Shown in pieces: positions 41,806-49,527 of a stretch of DNA of 64,000 nucleotides. How positions within the stretch are numbered: position 1 is the first letter of the stretch; every line of letters begins with the position of its first letter. The stretch comes from Haloarcula sp. DT43 (lineage in GTDB: Archaea; Halobacteriota; Halobacteria; Halobacteriales; Haloarculaceae): NCBI RefSeq assembly GCF_037078405.1, contig NZ_JAYMGZ010000003.1, positions 1-64,000 on the forward strand, read 5' to 3'. Below the pieces are notes generated by a model. The model was not told the DNA's origin, searched no databases, and saw only the letters and a program-made list of their open reading frames with translations. Both the position numbers and the translations under genes were made by a program.

Positions 41806-42722
41806 CGTTGCCCCCCGGCGAGGACTCTCAGCCCGAGCACCGACCAGAACGCCAGCCGAGCGAGGTTCTTCGGTCGGAGGACGGTCGCCACGTCGAGGTA
41901 CGCGCCGGCCTCTCCGAAGCGACCCTCGGCGAGGAAGTGGCCGACCAGCCCCATCCGGTGGACCTGCCCGACCGGCACGCCCCGCGCTTCGAGGGCGGCG
42001 ACGAGGGCGGCGTTCCGTTCGAGGTAGCGGCGGTCGTTCGCGGCGTAGGCCTCCGCGGGGGCGTCGCCGGTGAAGTGTGTCACGGCCAGCGGCTCGTCGA
42101 CGTAGGCCAGTTTCCCCGCGGCGAGGACCCGCAGGACCAGGTCCCAGTCCTCGTAGATGGACAGCCCTTCGTCGAACCCGCCCGCCGACTCGACCGCCTC
42201 GCGCTCGACGAGCAGCGTCGACCCCGGCCCCATGAACACCTGCAACGACAGCAGCGCCTCGGCCAGTTCCCGGCCGCCCTCGCGTGGCGCGGCCGACCGA
42301 AAGAGCCGCTCGGAGACGACGGCGGCGAGCCGGCCGAGCGGGGAGAGGCCAGCGGCGGTCACGTCGCAGTACGCACCGACCCACTCCTCGCCCCGGCCGT
42401 CAAGGGACGCGAGCTGGCGCTCCAGTTTCCGGGGGAGCCACTCGTCGTCGGAGTCGAGGAAGGCGACGTACTCGCCGGCGGCCACCTCGACGCCGGTGTT
42501 GCGGGCGGCGCTGACACCGCGGTTCGTCCCGTGGGTGAGCACCCGGACCCGCTCGTCGTCGTACGCCTCGGCAACAGCCGCGGTGTCGTCGTCGCTGCCG
42601 TCGTCGACGACGACCACCTCGATGTCGCTGACGGTCTGGGCCAGCGCGCTGTCGACCGCCCGGCCCACCACGTCGCCGCGTTCGTACGCCGGAATCACGA
42701 CGCTGACCCGTGGCTCAGGCAT
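41802..42722 (-). CDS. GT2 family glycosyltransferase
   Basis: This 306-residue GT-A enzyme has the motifs VSVVIPAYERGD at residue 6, VVVVDDGSDDDT near 36 and the DxD motif AFLDSDDEWLPRKLE near 90. GPGSTLLVEREAVESAGGFDEGLSIYEDWDLVLR near 160 is the acceptor side typical of GT2. A TPR-like C-terminal segment (HFLAEGRFGEAGAYLDVATVLRP) matches that of the GT2 at 39845-40615. It overlaps the upstream GT4 gene by 8 bp and the downstream GT4 gene by 4 bp. Confidence 0.89.
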   Translation of the reverse strand: MPEPRVSVVIPAYERGDVVGRAVDSALAQTVSDIEVVVVDDGSDDDTAAVAEAYDDERVRVLTHGTNRGVSAARNTGVEVAAGEYVAFLDSDDEWLPRKLERQLASLDGRGEEWVGAYCDVTAAGLSPLGRLAAVVSERLFRSAAPREGGRELAEALLSLQVFMGPGSTLLVEREAVESAGGFDEGLSIYEDWDLVLRVLAAGKLAYVDEPLAVTHFTGDAPAEAYAANDRRYLERNAALVAALEARGVPVGQVHRMGLVGHFLAEGRFGEAGAYLDVATVLRPKNLARLAFWSVLGLRVLAGGQR

Positions 42723-43938
42723 CGATGACCCTCCGGTGGACCGCAGCCAGCCGCTCGCCGTGGCGGGTCCACGTCCACTCGTTGTCCAGCAGGCGCTGTA
42801 GGCCCGCCGCACCCATCTCACGCAGTCGGTCGGGGTCGTCCAGCAGGTGGTCCAGCGCCTCGGTCAGCGCCGCGGCGTCGGCGGGCGGAACCAGCACGCC
42901 GGTCTCGCCGTCGACGACCATCTCGGGGATGCCGCCGACGTTCGAGGCCAGCACGGGCGTCTCGGCGGCCATCGCCTCGTAGATGACTGTCGGCCGCGCC
43001 TCGAAGTAGCTCGGGAGGACGAGGAGGTCCGCCGCCACCTGTAGCCGCCTGACGGCGACGGGGTCGAGCTCCCAGTAGGCGTGGGCGGGATGGCGCAGTT
43101 CGCCCAGTCGGTCGAGGAACCACCAGCGGAGCGCGCCGCCGTGGCCGACGGCCGCGACGCTCACGTCCGTCCGGTCTAAGCCCTCCAGGGCGGCCGCGAG
43201 CTCCCGGACGCCCTTCTCCTTCTCGAAGCGACCGACGTACAGCAGGAGCTTCGTGTCGGGGTCGATGCCCAGTTCCCGGCGGATGGCGGCCCGGCGGTCG
43301 GTCGGGAACTTCTCCGGGTCCTCCCCGATGGGGAGCGTCTCGACCTTGCTCGCGTCGGTGAAGGTGCGGGCGAGGTCGGCCAGTTCGTCGCTGACGGTCA
43401 GGACGGCCGACGCGTAGTCGATGGTCTCGCGGATGTGGGACTGGACGGTGTCGTTGAACCGGTCGAAGTTCTTGAGGTCCCCGGCGTGTGAGAGCGCGAC
43501 CAGCGGGATGTCGTGGCGTCGACAGTACGTGAGCACGCCGTAGCCGTCGAGATAGAACCCACAGGTGTGGACCACGTCGTGTGGCGTCTCGAAAGTCCGC
43601 TCGACGTAGCGAGCCACGCGTTTCCGGACGGAGCGCCCGGAGTAGTGATAGAGGTAGCGTTTCGGCAGGGCGTAGAGGAACCGGGGGTAGTGGACCTCGT
43701 AGGACCCCCATCGCTCGGTCTTCGGGACGCGCCGGTACTCGGAGAAGGGGCCGACCGGCGGGGCGTAGGGCGTCGGCGACACTACGTCGAGGTCTACCCC
43801 GGTTCGGTTGAGCGCGTCGAACGAGCGCTGATTGAACGGCGTCCGAACGGGGAAGACGTGGCTCGGGTGTTCCGTCGCACACCCGAGGACGCGGTAGGAC
43901 GGCTGGGAGTCGGATTGTGAGGTGGTTTCGTCTGACAT
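42715..43938 (-). CDS. GT4 family glycosyltransferase
   Basis: This 407-residue GT-B enzyme is paralogous to the product of 40609-41805 throughout its length. Shared landmarks are FNQRSFDALNRT near residue 36, TPHDVVHTCGFYLDGYG near 118, LLLYVGRFEKEKGVREL near 230, LLVLPSYFEARPTVIYEAMA near 303 and GGIPEMVVDGETGVLVPP. It is the first gene of the four-gene glycosyltransferase chain on the minus strand. The gene after it starts 8 bp before its end. Its own promoter lies in the 186 bp gap before the divergent GT2 gene. Confidence 0.9.
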   Translation of the reverse strand: MSDETTSQSDSQPSYRVLGCATEHPSHVFPVRTPFNQRSFDALNRTGVDLDVVSPTPYAPPVGPFSEYRRVPKTERWGSYEVHYPRFLYALPKRYLYHYSGRSVRKRVARYVERTFETPHDVVHTCGFYLDGYGVLTYCRRHDIPLVALSHAGDLKNFDRFNDTVQSHIRETIDYASAVLTVSDELADLARTFTDASKVETLPIGEDPEKFPTDRRAAIRRELGIDPDTKLLLYVGRFEKEKGVRELAAALEGLDRTDVSVAAVGHGGALRWWFLDRLGELRHPAHAYWELDPVAVRRLQVAADLLVLPSYFEARPTVIYEAMAAETPVLASNVGGIPEMVVDGETGVLVPPADAAALTEALDHLLDDPDRLREMGAAGLQRLLDNEWTWTRHGERLAAVHRRVIDA

Positions 43939-44094
43939 GTGGTGGTCGTCGCTGGGCGACGGTCGAGTAGGTTCGTCCTACCGTACGCTGAGTCCGGTGT
44001 TATGCTTTCCGGGGCGGCGACCGCTGCTCGGTCCGACTGGCAGCGCTCTCGTCTGCGGTTGCCGGCCTGTGGATGGGCTAGCCTACCGACAGCG

Positions 44095-44099
44095 TTATT
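44095..44099 (+). promoter_or_regulatory. TATA-like box of GT2 gene
   Basis: TTATT is centred 27 bp before the GTG at 44124, which supports this GTG as a leaderless start. Confidence 0.45.
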
Positions 44100-44123
44100 C
44101 ACGGACATCGCGAGAGATAGGCC

Positions 44124-45143
44124 GTGACAGGACAGCAACGCGGCGACGCCGTCGACCCGCTGGTGTCGGTCGTCGTCGTCACCTACAACTCCGGGCGGAC
44201 CGTCGGCGAGACGCTGGCGTCGCTGGTAGCTCAGACCTACCCCGACGACCGCTACGAGATACTCGTCGTCGACGGCGGCAGCGACGACGACACCGCGGCC
44301 GTGGCCGCCGAGTACGGCGCGGCCTTCCATACCGTCGACGGCGGGACAATCGGCGCGTGCCGGAACCGCGGCGTCGAGGTGGCCGCCGGCGAGTACGTCG
44401 CCTTCACCGACTCGGACTGTGCCGTCCCCGCGACGTGGCTCCGCGCCCACGTCGAGCGAATCGCGGACACGGACGACCACATCGCCGGCGTCGGCGGCCC
44501 GAACCGGCCGTTCCCGGACGACCCCGCTTTTGCGAAGTTGGTCGGGAGCCTCCAGGGGACGGTGTTCGGGTCGGGCGGGTCGCCGCAGTCACACGCCATC
44601 GACCGGGTGCGGGAGGTCCGGTCGGTCGCGTGCTGTAACGTCCTCTACGACGCGGCTGTGTTCGATGAGCACCGCTACGACGGGGAGATAAACGTCGGCG
44701 AGGACGCGGAGTTTCACTTCCGGCTGAGCGAGGCCGGCTACCGCTTCGTCTTCGACCCGTCGATTGCCGTCTCGCACCACCTCTCGCCGGACTTCGGGTC
44801 GTTCTGCAAGAAGGGGCGCTCGTACGGCTACGCCATGGCGCGCATCCAGCGCCGTCACCGGAAAGTCGTCCGGTGGTACTCCGCGCTCCCGTCCCTGGCG
44901 CTCGGCGGCGGCACGGCGGCGGCGCTGGCGGACCTGGCGCGCCGGAAGGCCCGATACCTCCCCCTGCTCGCCCTGGCCTACCTCCTGGTCAGCGGCTACG
45001 CGACGGCGCAGGTCTACCGTGACAGACGGAGCCCGCTGGCCCTGCTCGTCCCGGTCATGCTCGCGGCCCAGTACGGCTACTACGGCGTCGGCTTCCTCGA
45101 AGGCCTGACCGCGCCTGACCCCGTCCCGCAGGAACTCCCCTAG
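44124..45143 (+). CDS. GT2 family glycosyltransferase with C-terminal membrane segments
   Basis: This 339-residue GT-A enzyme starts at GTG, as its TATA-like box supports. Motifs are VSVVVVTYNSGRTVGETLASL near residue 14, ILVVDGGSDDDT near 45, FTDSDCAVPATW near 91 and INVGEDAEFHFRLSEAGYRF near 190. After residue about 250 there are two or three hydrophobic helices (LPSLALGGGTAAALADLA and then LPLLALAYLLVSGYAT), so the protein is probably membrane-bound. It converges on, and overlaps by 4 bp, the GINT1-like gene. Confidence 0.88.
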   Translation: MTGQQRGDAVDPLVSVVVVTYNSGRTVGETLASLVAQTYPDDRYEILVVDGGSDDDTAAVAAEYGAAFHTVDGGTIGACRNRGVEVAAGEYVAFTDSDCAVPATWLRAHVERIADTDDHIAGVGGPNRPFPDDPAFAKLVGSLQGTVFGSGGSPQSHAIDRVREVRSVACCNVLYDAAVFDEHRYDGEINVGEDAEFHFRLSEAGYRFVFDPSIAVSHHLSPDFGSFCKKGRSYGYAMARIQRRHRKVVRWYSALPSLALGGGTAAALADLARRKARYLPLLALAYLLVSGYATAQVYRDRRSPLALLVPVMLAAQYGYYGVGFLEGLTAPDPVPQELP

Positions 45144-46276
45144 GCTCGGTAGATGCCGATGGCCCAGTGGTGTTCGCCGACGACCTGGTAGCCGAGGCCG
45201 AGGTTGCCGTCGACGGCGCAGTGCCAGCCCTCGCCGTCGAACCACGGGTCGACCTGGTGCATCGCGCCGGTGTTCCAGCCCAGCCCGCCGGGCGGGTCCA
45301 CGACCGGCGAGTCGGCCCGTTCGCGGTCCCGGTACGTTTCGGGCGTGAGTTCGGTAATCTCGTAGGCGTGGATTCGCTCGCCGTAGCGGCCGGCACAGTC
45401 CTGATAGAACGCGAGGACATGGTCGGGAAAGACGAGCGGCCGGCCTCCCGGTCGGGCCGCCGTCGGCCGCCCGGCCACGACAGGGTTGTCGGCGTGTGGC
45501 GTCCAGTCGGGCGCTTCGAGTTCGTCGCTGTAGTACGCGTAGAGGTCGGTCCCGTCGCCGATGAGCGCCCACCACCGTCCCTCCCAGCGGAACGGGCTGA
45601 AGTCGTGTAGCGGGGTCGCCGGCTGGAGGAGGTCGGCGACCGGTTCCCACTCGTCCGGGAACGACCTGGCCCGGTAGAGCGTCACGCCCGCGGGCCCCAG
45701 CTCCTTCGCCCACCGGTCGGGGACCATGTAGTACTCCCCGTCCCATCGGAAGACGTAGGGGTACGAGAGGTGTTCGTCCGTCTCCAGGACGACGCGGTCG
45801 TAGGTCCACTCGTAGCCGTCGTCGCTCTCGGCGTGGCCGATTGCGGCCGTCGGCCGGCGGTTCTGCGTGTATATCTCGAAGAATATGTGCCAGTCCCCCG
45901 CATCGGTCACGAAGAGGAACGGGTCGGCGACGCAGTCCGCTCGGCCGAAGTCGGTCACGTCGGCGGCGGTGAGGACGGGATTGATGTCGCCGGCCGGGAC
46001 GAACCGCTCGGGCGCTCGCTCGGCATTTACGGGATAGGACGGCACGGTCTCGCTCGCGTACCGGCCCCGGATGTCCACCGGGTCGGGCCGTCGCCGTCGC
46101 TCGGGCGTGCGCATGTGGAGGCGCTCGCCGGTGTGCCAGGCCGCGCGCTCGACGAGCGTCGACGAGGCGAGGCGTCGCCGGAGTCCGGCAACGAGCGGGT
46201 CGGTCCGGTGGCGGGCGTGCGCGAGGAGTCGGTCGTGCGACCGGTCGGCGCCGTCGGGCGACGTATCGTCTGTCAT
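45140..46276 (-). CDS. GINT1-like five-bladed propeller protein
   Basis: This 378-residue protein resembles the N-terminal propeller domain of plant glucosamine inositolphosphorylceramide transferase 1, also found in bacterial and archaeal polysaccharide regions. Blade motifs are CVADPFLFVTDAGDWHIFFEI near residue 115, HLSYPYVFRWDGEYYMVPD near 168, FSPFRWEGRWWALIGDG near 225 and LVFPDHVLAFYQDCAGRY near 275. The fold is also related to GH43-type propellers. No signal peptide is seen. A role in glycan modification is inferred from context. A TATA-like GTTAAG lies about 28 bp before the ATG. Confidence 0.75.
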   Translation of the reverse strand: MTDDTSPDGADRSHDRLLAHARHRTDPLVAGLRRRLASSTLVERAAWHTGERLHMRTPERRRRPDPVDIRGRYASETVPSYPVNAERAPERFVPAGDINPVLTAADVTDFGRADCVADPFLFVTDAGDWHIFFEIYTQNRRPTAAIGHAESDDGYEWTYDRVVLETDEHLSYPYVFRWDGEYYMVPDRWAKELGPAGVTLYRARSFPDEWEPVADLLQPATPLHDFSPFRWEGRWWALIGDGTDLYAYYSDELEAPDWTPHADNPVVAGRPTAARPGGRPLVFPDHVLAFYQDCAGRYGERIHAYEITELTPETYRDRERADSPVVDPPGGLGWNTGAMHQVDPWFDGEGWHCAVDGNLGLGYQVVGEHHWAIGIYRA

Positions 46277-46327
46277 ACTACCTCACTCCGGGGTGATGGT
46301 ACTTAACGACCGACGGAACCGCCGAGG

Positions 46328-47656
46328 TCAGAAGCCGGTCCCGGCGGTGCCGAGCGCCCGGAAGCCACCGGTCGACCCCTCGGTGTGGGTGACGGTCACG
46401 TCGTCGGGGGACCCCTCGTACAGCGACGGTTCGTCGGGGTCGACCGGATGCGCGAGGTTGACGACGGTGTTGGTGATGTCCGCCGCCGCGCCCAGTTCGA
46501 TGTAGGGTCCGAGCACCTTGCGGTTGGGACCCCGGCCGTTGTAGCTGTCGTAGCCCAGTTCGTAGACGTAGTCGGCCACGCCGGTGACGTGTTTGACCGT
46601 GTCGATGACGGCCGTGCCGTGGCCGCGCAGGCGGACGATAGCGGGCGGGTCGGTTGGGTTCGTCGTCGGCTCCCAGTGGACGTGTCCGAACTCGATGAGG
46701 CTGTCCCACGTCTGGTCGATGGCCACGCCCGCCGACCCGCCCATCGTGAGCGAGTCGACGGTCTGGGTGCCGCCGCGGGTGAAAAACACCGTCGTGTTCC
46801 GCCCGCTGACGGTGGCGGTGGGGTAGGCCGCGATAGTCCCGAACCAGTTCGCCGGTCCGTACCACGAGCGGAACTCGAACAGGCCGTCCTGGTCGCCGGC
46901 GTCGCACTCGTAGACGGTCAGCTGGTCGTGGCGACACTGGAAGGGCCCGACGCCCTCGTCGACGCGGTAGACGGAGTTGTTCCAGCCCCAGAGGACGAGG
47001 CGACCGACGAAGAGGTCCTGGGTATCCCGGTTGGCGTGGTGGATGGCGACCCCCGTTGGCTCGCTGCCCGCCGGTCCGTTCAACGCGAAGCCGTCGAGCT
47101 TGACCCGGCTCACGCCCGAGTCGCGGTCGAACAGGATGCCGTCGGCGCTCCGGTCGGTGATGGCGACCTTCGAGAGCTCGACCCCGAGACCGACTATCTG
47201 CGTCTCCTCGTAGGGACGAATCGGCCCCGTCTCCTCGATGACGCCCGCGGGGAGTCGGACCTCGCCGCCGCCCGCGGCGTCGACGATGTCCAGCGCGTCC
47301 TGGACCGGCGTCGCCGTCGTCGTCGGGTCCACGGAGCGCGGGGCGGAGTTGTTCCGTCCCAGCGCGACGACGTATCCCTCGAGGATGAGCGAGGTGACGC
47401 TCGTCGCGTCGCCCGAGCCACTACTGCCAGGGCCGATGGTCCCCAGTTGTGTCCACGAACCGCCGTCGCCGAGATAGACGTTACCGGTGTCGGTCGCGAG
47501 GAACTTCGCGCCGGCCTTGGCGACGTAGTTCGACCGATTGGCGTCGGCGTCGCGGACTTCCACGTCCGTGTCGATGCGTTCGAAGTTGCGGTTCAGCGGC
47601 TGGTCCCAGTCCAGTGACCCGGACGGGGGAGTTTCGTATTGGTGGTTGTCTGTCAT
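46328..47656 (-). CDS. right-handed beta-helix surface protein
   Basis: This 442-residue protein opens with MTDNHQYETPPSGSLDWDQP, a segment typical of proteins with tail-fibre-like starts (LDWDQPLNRNFERID). A right-handed parallel beta-helix follows, with repeated short strands (VQDALDIVDAAGGGEVRLPA, KLDGFALNGP, VDSLTMGGSAGVAID). This architecture is known from pectate-lyase-like enzymes and glycan-binding spikes. No signal peptide is visible, although its gene is coupled by a 1 bp overlap (ATGA-type) to the exported LamG lipoprotein gene, so it may be retained by partner binding or exported in an unknown way. No catalytic residue pattern is evident. Confidence 0.75.
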   Translation of the reverse strand: MTDNHQYETPPSGSLDWDQPLNRNFERIDTDVEVRDADANRSNYVAKAGAKFLATDTGNVYLGDGGSWTQLGTIGPGSSGSGDATSVTSLILEGYVVALGRNNSAPRSVDPTTTATPVQDALDIVDAAGGGEVRLPAGVIEETGPIRPYEETQIVGLGVELSKVAITDRSADGILFDRDSGVSRVKLDGFALNGPAGSEPTGVAIHHANRDTQDLFVGRLVLWGWNNSVYRVDEGVGPFQCRHDQLTVYECDAGDQDGLFEFRSWYGPANWFGTIAAYPTATVSGRNTTVFFTRGGTQTVDSLTMGGSAGVAIDQTWDSLIEFGHVHWEPTTNPTDPPAIVRLRGHGTAVIDTVKHVTGVADYVYELGYDSYNGRGPNRKVLGPYIELGAAADITNTVVNLAHPVDPDEPSLYEGSPDDVTVTHTEGSTGGFRALGTAGTGF

Positions 47657-49434
47657 CAGTTGCTCCCGGCGACGATACCGCCGTAACCGTGGCTCCCGTA
47701 GCCACTCTCGCCGAACTCGTCGTTCGGGATGGGCGTCGCAGTCGGTGTGTCGCTCGGCGTCTCTCCGTCGGTCCCGGCCCCGTCGACTACCGCGGCGACC
47801 TGGGCGGCCGTGAGGGCCGTGTCGTACACGCGGACGTCGTCGACGGACCCGTCTAGGTCGTATACGGTGGTGTACCCGTTGTCGCCGTACCCGACGTACA
47901 GCGACCGGGTGCTGTGAACTATCTCGCCCGCTTGAGAGATGTCGCGGTCGCGTTCCTCGCCGTCGAGGTATAGCACGAACGCCTCGCCGTCCCACGTGCA
48001 GCACACGTGGTGCCACGCCCCGTCGTGGGTGTCGACGCTGGGATTGACGGTGGCTCGCCCGCTCTCGACGGCGAGATGGGCCCGAATGCGGCTCGGGCTC
48101 TGGACGTCGACGGCGTAGCCCTCGTCGCCGAAGCGGGCGTCGGCCTTCTGGAGGACGGTCTGTTCGGTCCCACCGCTCGTCGTGCGGTACCACCCGCCAA
48201 ACGAGAGCGCCGTCGCCGGCCTGAGGGTGCCAGCATCGGGGACTTCGACGTAGTCGTCCGCCGTCGGCCCGAAAGCGATGCCCGACGTGTCGAAGACGCC
48301 ATCCGCCGCAAGCGTCGGCGACCCGCGCACGAACCCGTCGTTCGACCCGGCGCTGTCGGCCACCGTCGTCCCGCCCGTTTCTGTGAACTGCCAGCGGGCC
48401 ACCGGCGCTGGCTGCGACGAGGGGGACGTCGGTGTGGGCGTCGGCGTAGATGACGGTGTCTCGGTCGGTGTTGGCGTCGGCGTTGGTATCGGTGTGGGTG
48501 TTTCGGTGGGCGTCGGCGTTGGGGTCGGCGTCGGCGTGTCAGTGACCGTCGGCGTCTCGGTTTCCGTCTGCGTCCCGACTCCCTCGTAGAGTGCGGCCAC
48601 CTCGTCGCTACCGAGAGCGCGGTCGTACACGCGAGCGTCGTCGACGGCACCGTTCATGGCGTAGGTGCTGGCGTACCCGTTGTCGCCGTACCCGACGTAC
48701 AGCGGTCGGTCGCTGTGGACGACAGCGCCGGACTGTGCGGTGTCGCGGTCGCGTTCCTCGCCGTCGAGGTACAGCACGAACGCCTCGCCGTCCCACGTAC
48801 AGCACACGTGGTGCCACGCCCCGTCGTGTGTCGCCACGCCGAAGGGATTGACCGTCGCCCGCCCGCTCTCGACGCCCACGTGTGCGCGCAGGCTGTTCGG
48901 CGTCTGCACATCGACGGCATAACCTTCGTCGCCGTAGCGGGCGTCGGCCTTCTGGAGGACGGTCTGTTCGGCCCCACCGCTCGTCGTGCGGTACCACCCG
49001 GCGAAACTGAGTTCGGCCGGTGCGAGGACGCTCGCGGGCGCGACCTCGACGTAGTCGTCCGCGGTCGGGCCGAACGCGACCGCCGTCGAACCGTGAACGC
49101 CGGGCACGCCCAGTTCCGGGTTCCCGCGGACGACGCCGTCGTTGCCGCCCGCCACGTCAGCGACCGTTCCACCGCTCCCGTCGAGTGGCCAGTGGCCCAC
49201 GAGCCCGTCGCTGGGGCCGACGACCGACAGGGGATTCGCGCCTGTCAGCCCTGGCGGAACGGCGCTGGACGCCCGCCACGGGACCCCACCGTAGCCGAGT
49301 TCGGCGACTTCGATATCGCTGCGCCCCAGACACCCGGCCGTCGAGACGGCACCGACTGTGGCGATGCCGGTCAGTTTGAGCAGTTCGCGGCGCGTGATGT
49401 CGGCGTCGTCTCCCGGTGGTGGGTCAGTTTCCAT
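47656..49434 (-). CDS. Tat lipoprotein with two LamG domains
   Basis: This 592-residue surface lipoprotein has a Tat signal (ITRRELLKLTG) and a lipobox Cys near residue 35. Two concanavalin/LamG-3 domains follow, at about residues 80-280 and 345-545, joined by a Thr/Pro-rich linker of about 55 residues made of TPTPTP-type repeats that probably carries O-glycans. Both LamG domains have the marker motifs WYRTTSGG, EQTVLQKADAR, HDGAWHHVCCTWDGEAF and DGEERDRD, and the two are nearly identical in places. Such domains bind carbohydrates. The C terminus is Gly/Ser/Tyr-rich (GESGYGSHGYGG). It is translationally coupled to the beta-helix gene downstream. Confidence 0.88.
   Translation of the reverse strand: METDPPPGDDADITRRELLKLTGIATVGAVSTAGCLGRSDIEVAELGYGGVPWRASSAVPPGLTGANPLSVVGPSDGLVGHWPLDGSGGTVADVAGGNDGVVRGNPELGVPGVHGSTAVAFGPTADDYVEVAPASVLAPAELSFAGWYRTTSGGAEQTVLQKADARYGDEGYAVDVQTPNSLRAHVGVESGRATVNPFGVATHDGAWHHVCCTWDGEAFVLYLDGEERDRDTAQSGAVVHSDRPLYVGYGDNGYASTYAMNGAVDDARVYDRALGSDEVAALYEGVGTQTETETPTVTDTPTPTPTPTPTETPTPIPTPTPTPTETPSSTPTPTPTSPSSQPAPVARWQFTETGGTTVADSAGSNDGFVRGSPTLAADGVFDTSGIAFGPTADDYVEVPDAGTLRPATALSFGGWYRTTSGGTEQTVLQKADARFGDEGYAVDVQSPSRIRAHLAVESGRATVNPSVDTHDGAWHHVCCTWDGEAFVLYLDGEERDRDISQAGEIVHSTRSLYVGYGDNGYTTVYDLDGSVDDVRVYDTALTAAQVAAVVDGAGTDGETPSDTPTATPIPNDEFGESGYGSHGYGGIVAGSN
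47881..48190. repeat. internal duplication, copy 2 (LamG domain)
   Basis: This segment is a near copy of 48681-48990. Long stretches are identical, such as the DNA for EQTVLQKADAR and for the HDGAWHHVCCTWDGEAF region. The copy shows recent duplication or homogenisation of the two LamG domains. Confidence 0.75.
48681..48990. repeat. internal duplication, copy 1 (LamG domain)
   Basis: This is the partner of 47881-48190 in the same gene, with matching coding for the LamG core. Confidence 0.75.
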
Positions 49435-49527
49435 TTGATAAGTACTTGGCTACCAGCAACGATATCCCTTACTGCTACTGTCGTCCGACCGTCAGTTGCT
49501 GGCGGGGGAGTTCACGACCCGTGGGCG

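Noticed and set aside
48430-48590. tandem repeat resembling a microsatellite or CRISPR-like array
   Set aside because: It is the in-frame coding of a Thr/Pro linker (TPTPTP type) in the LamG lipoprotein. There are no spacers.
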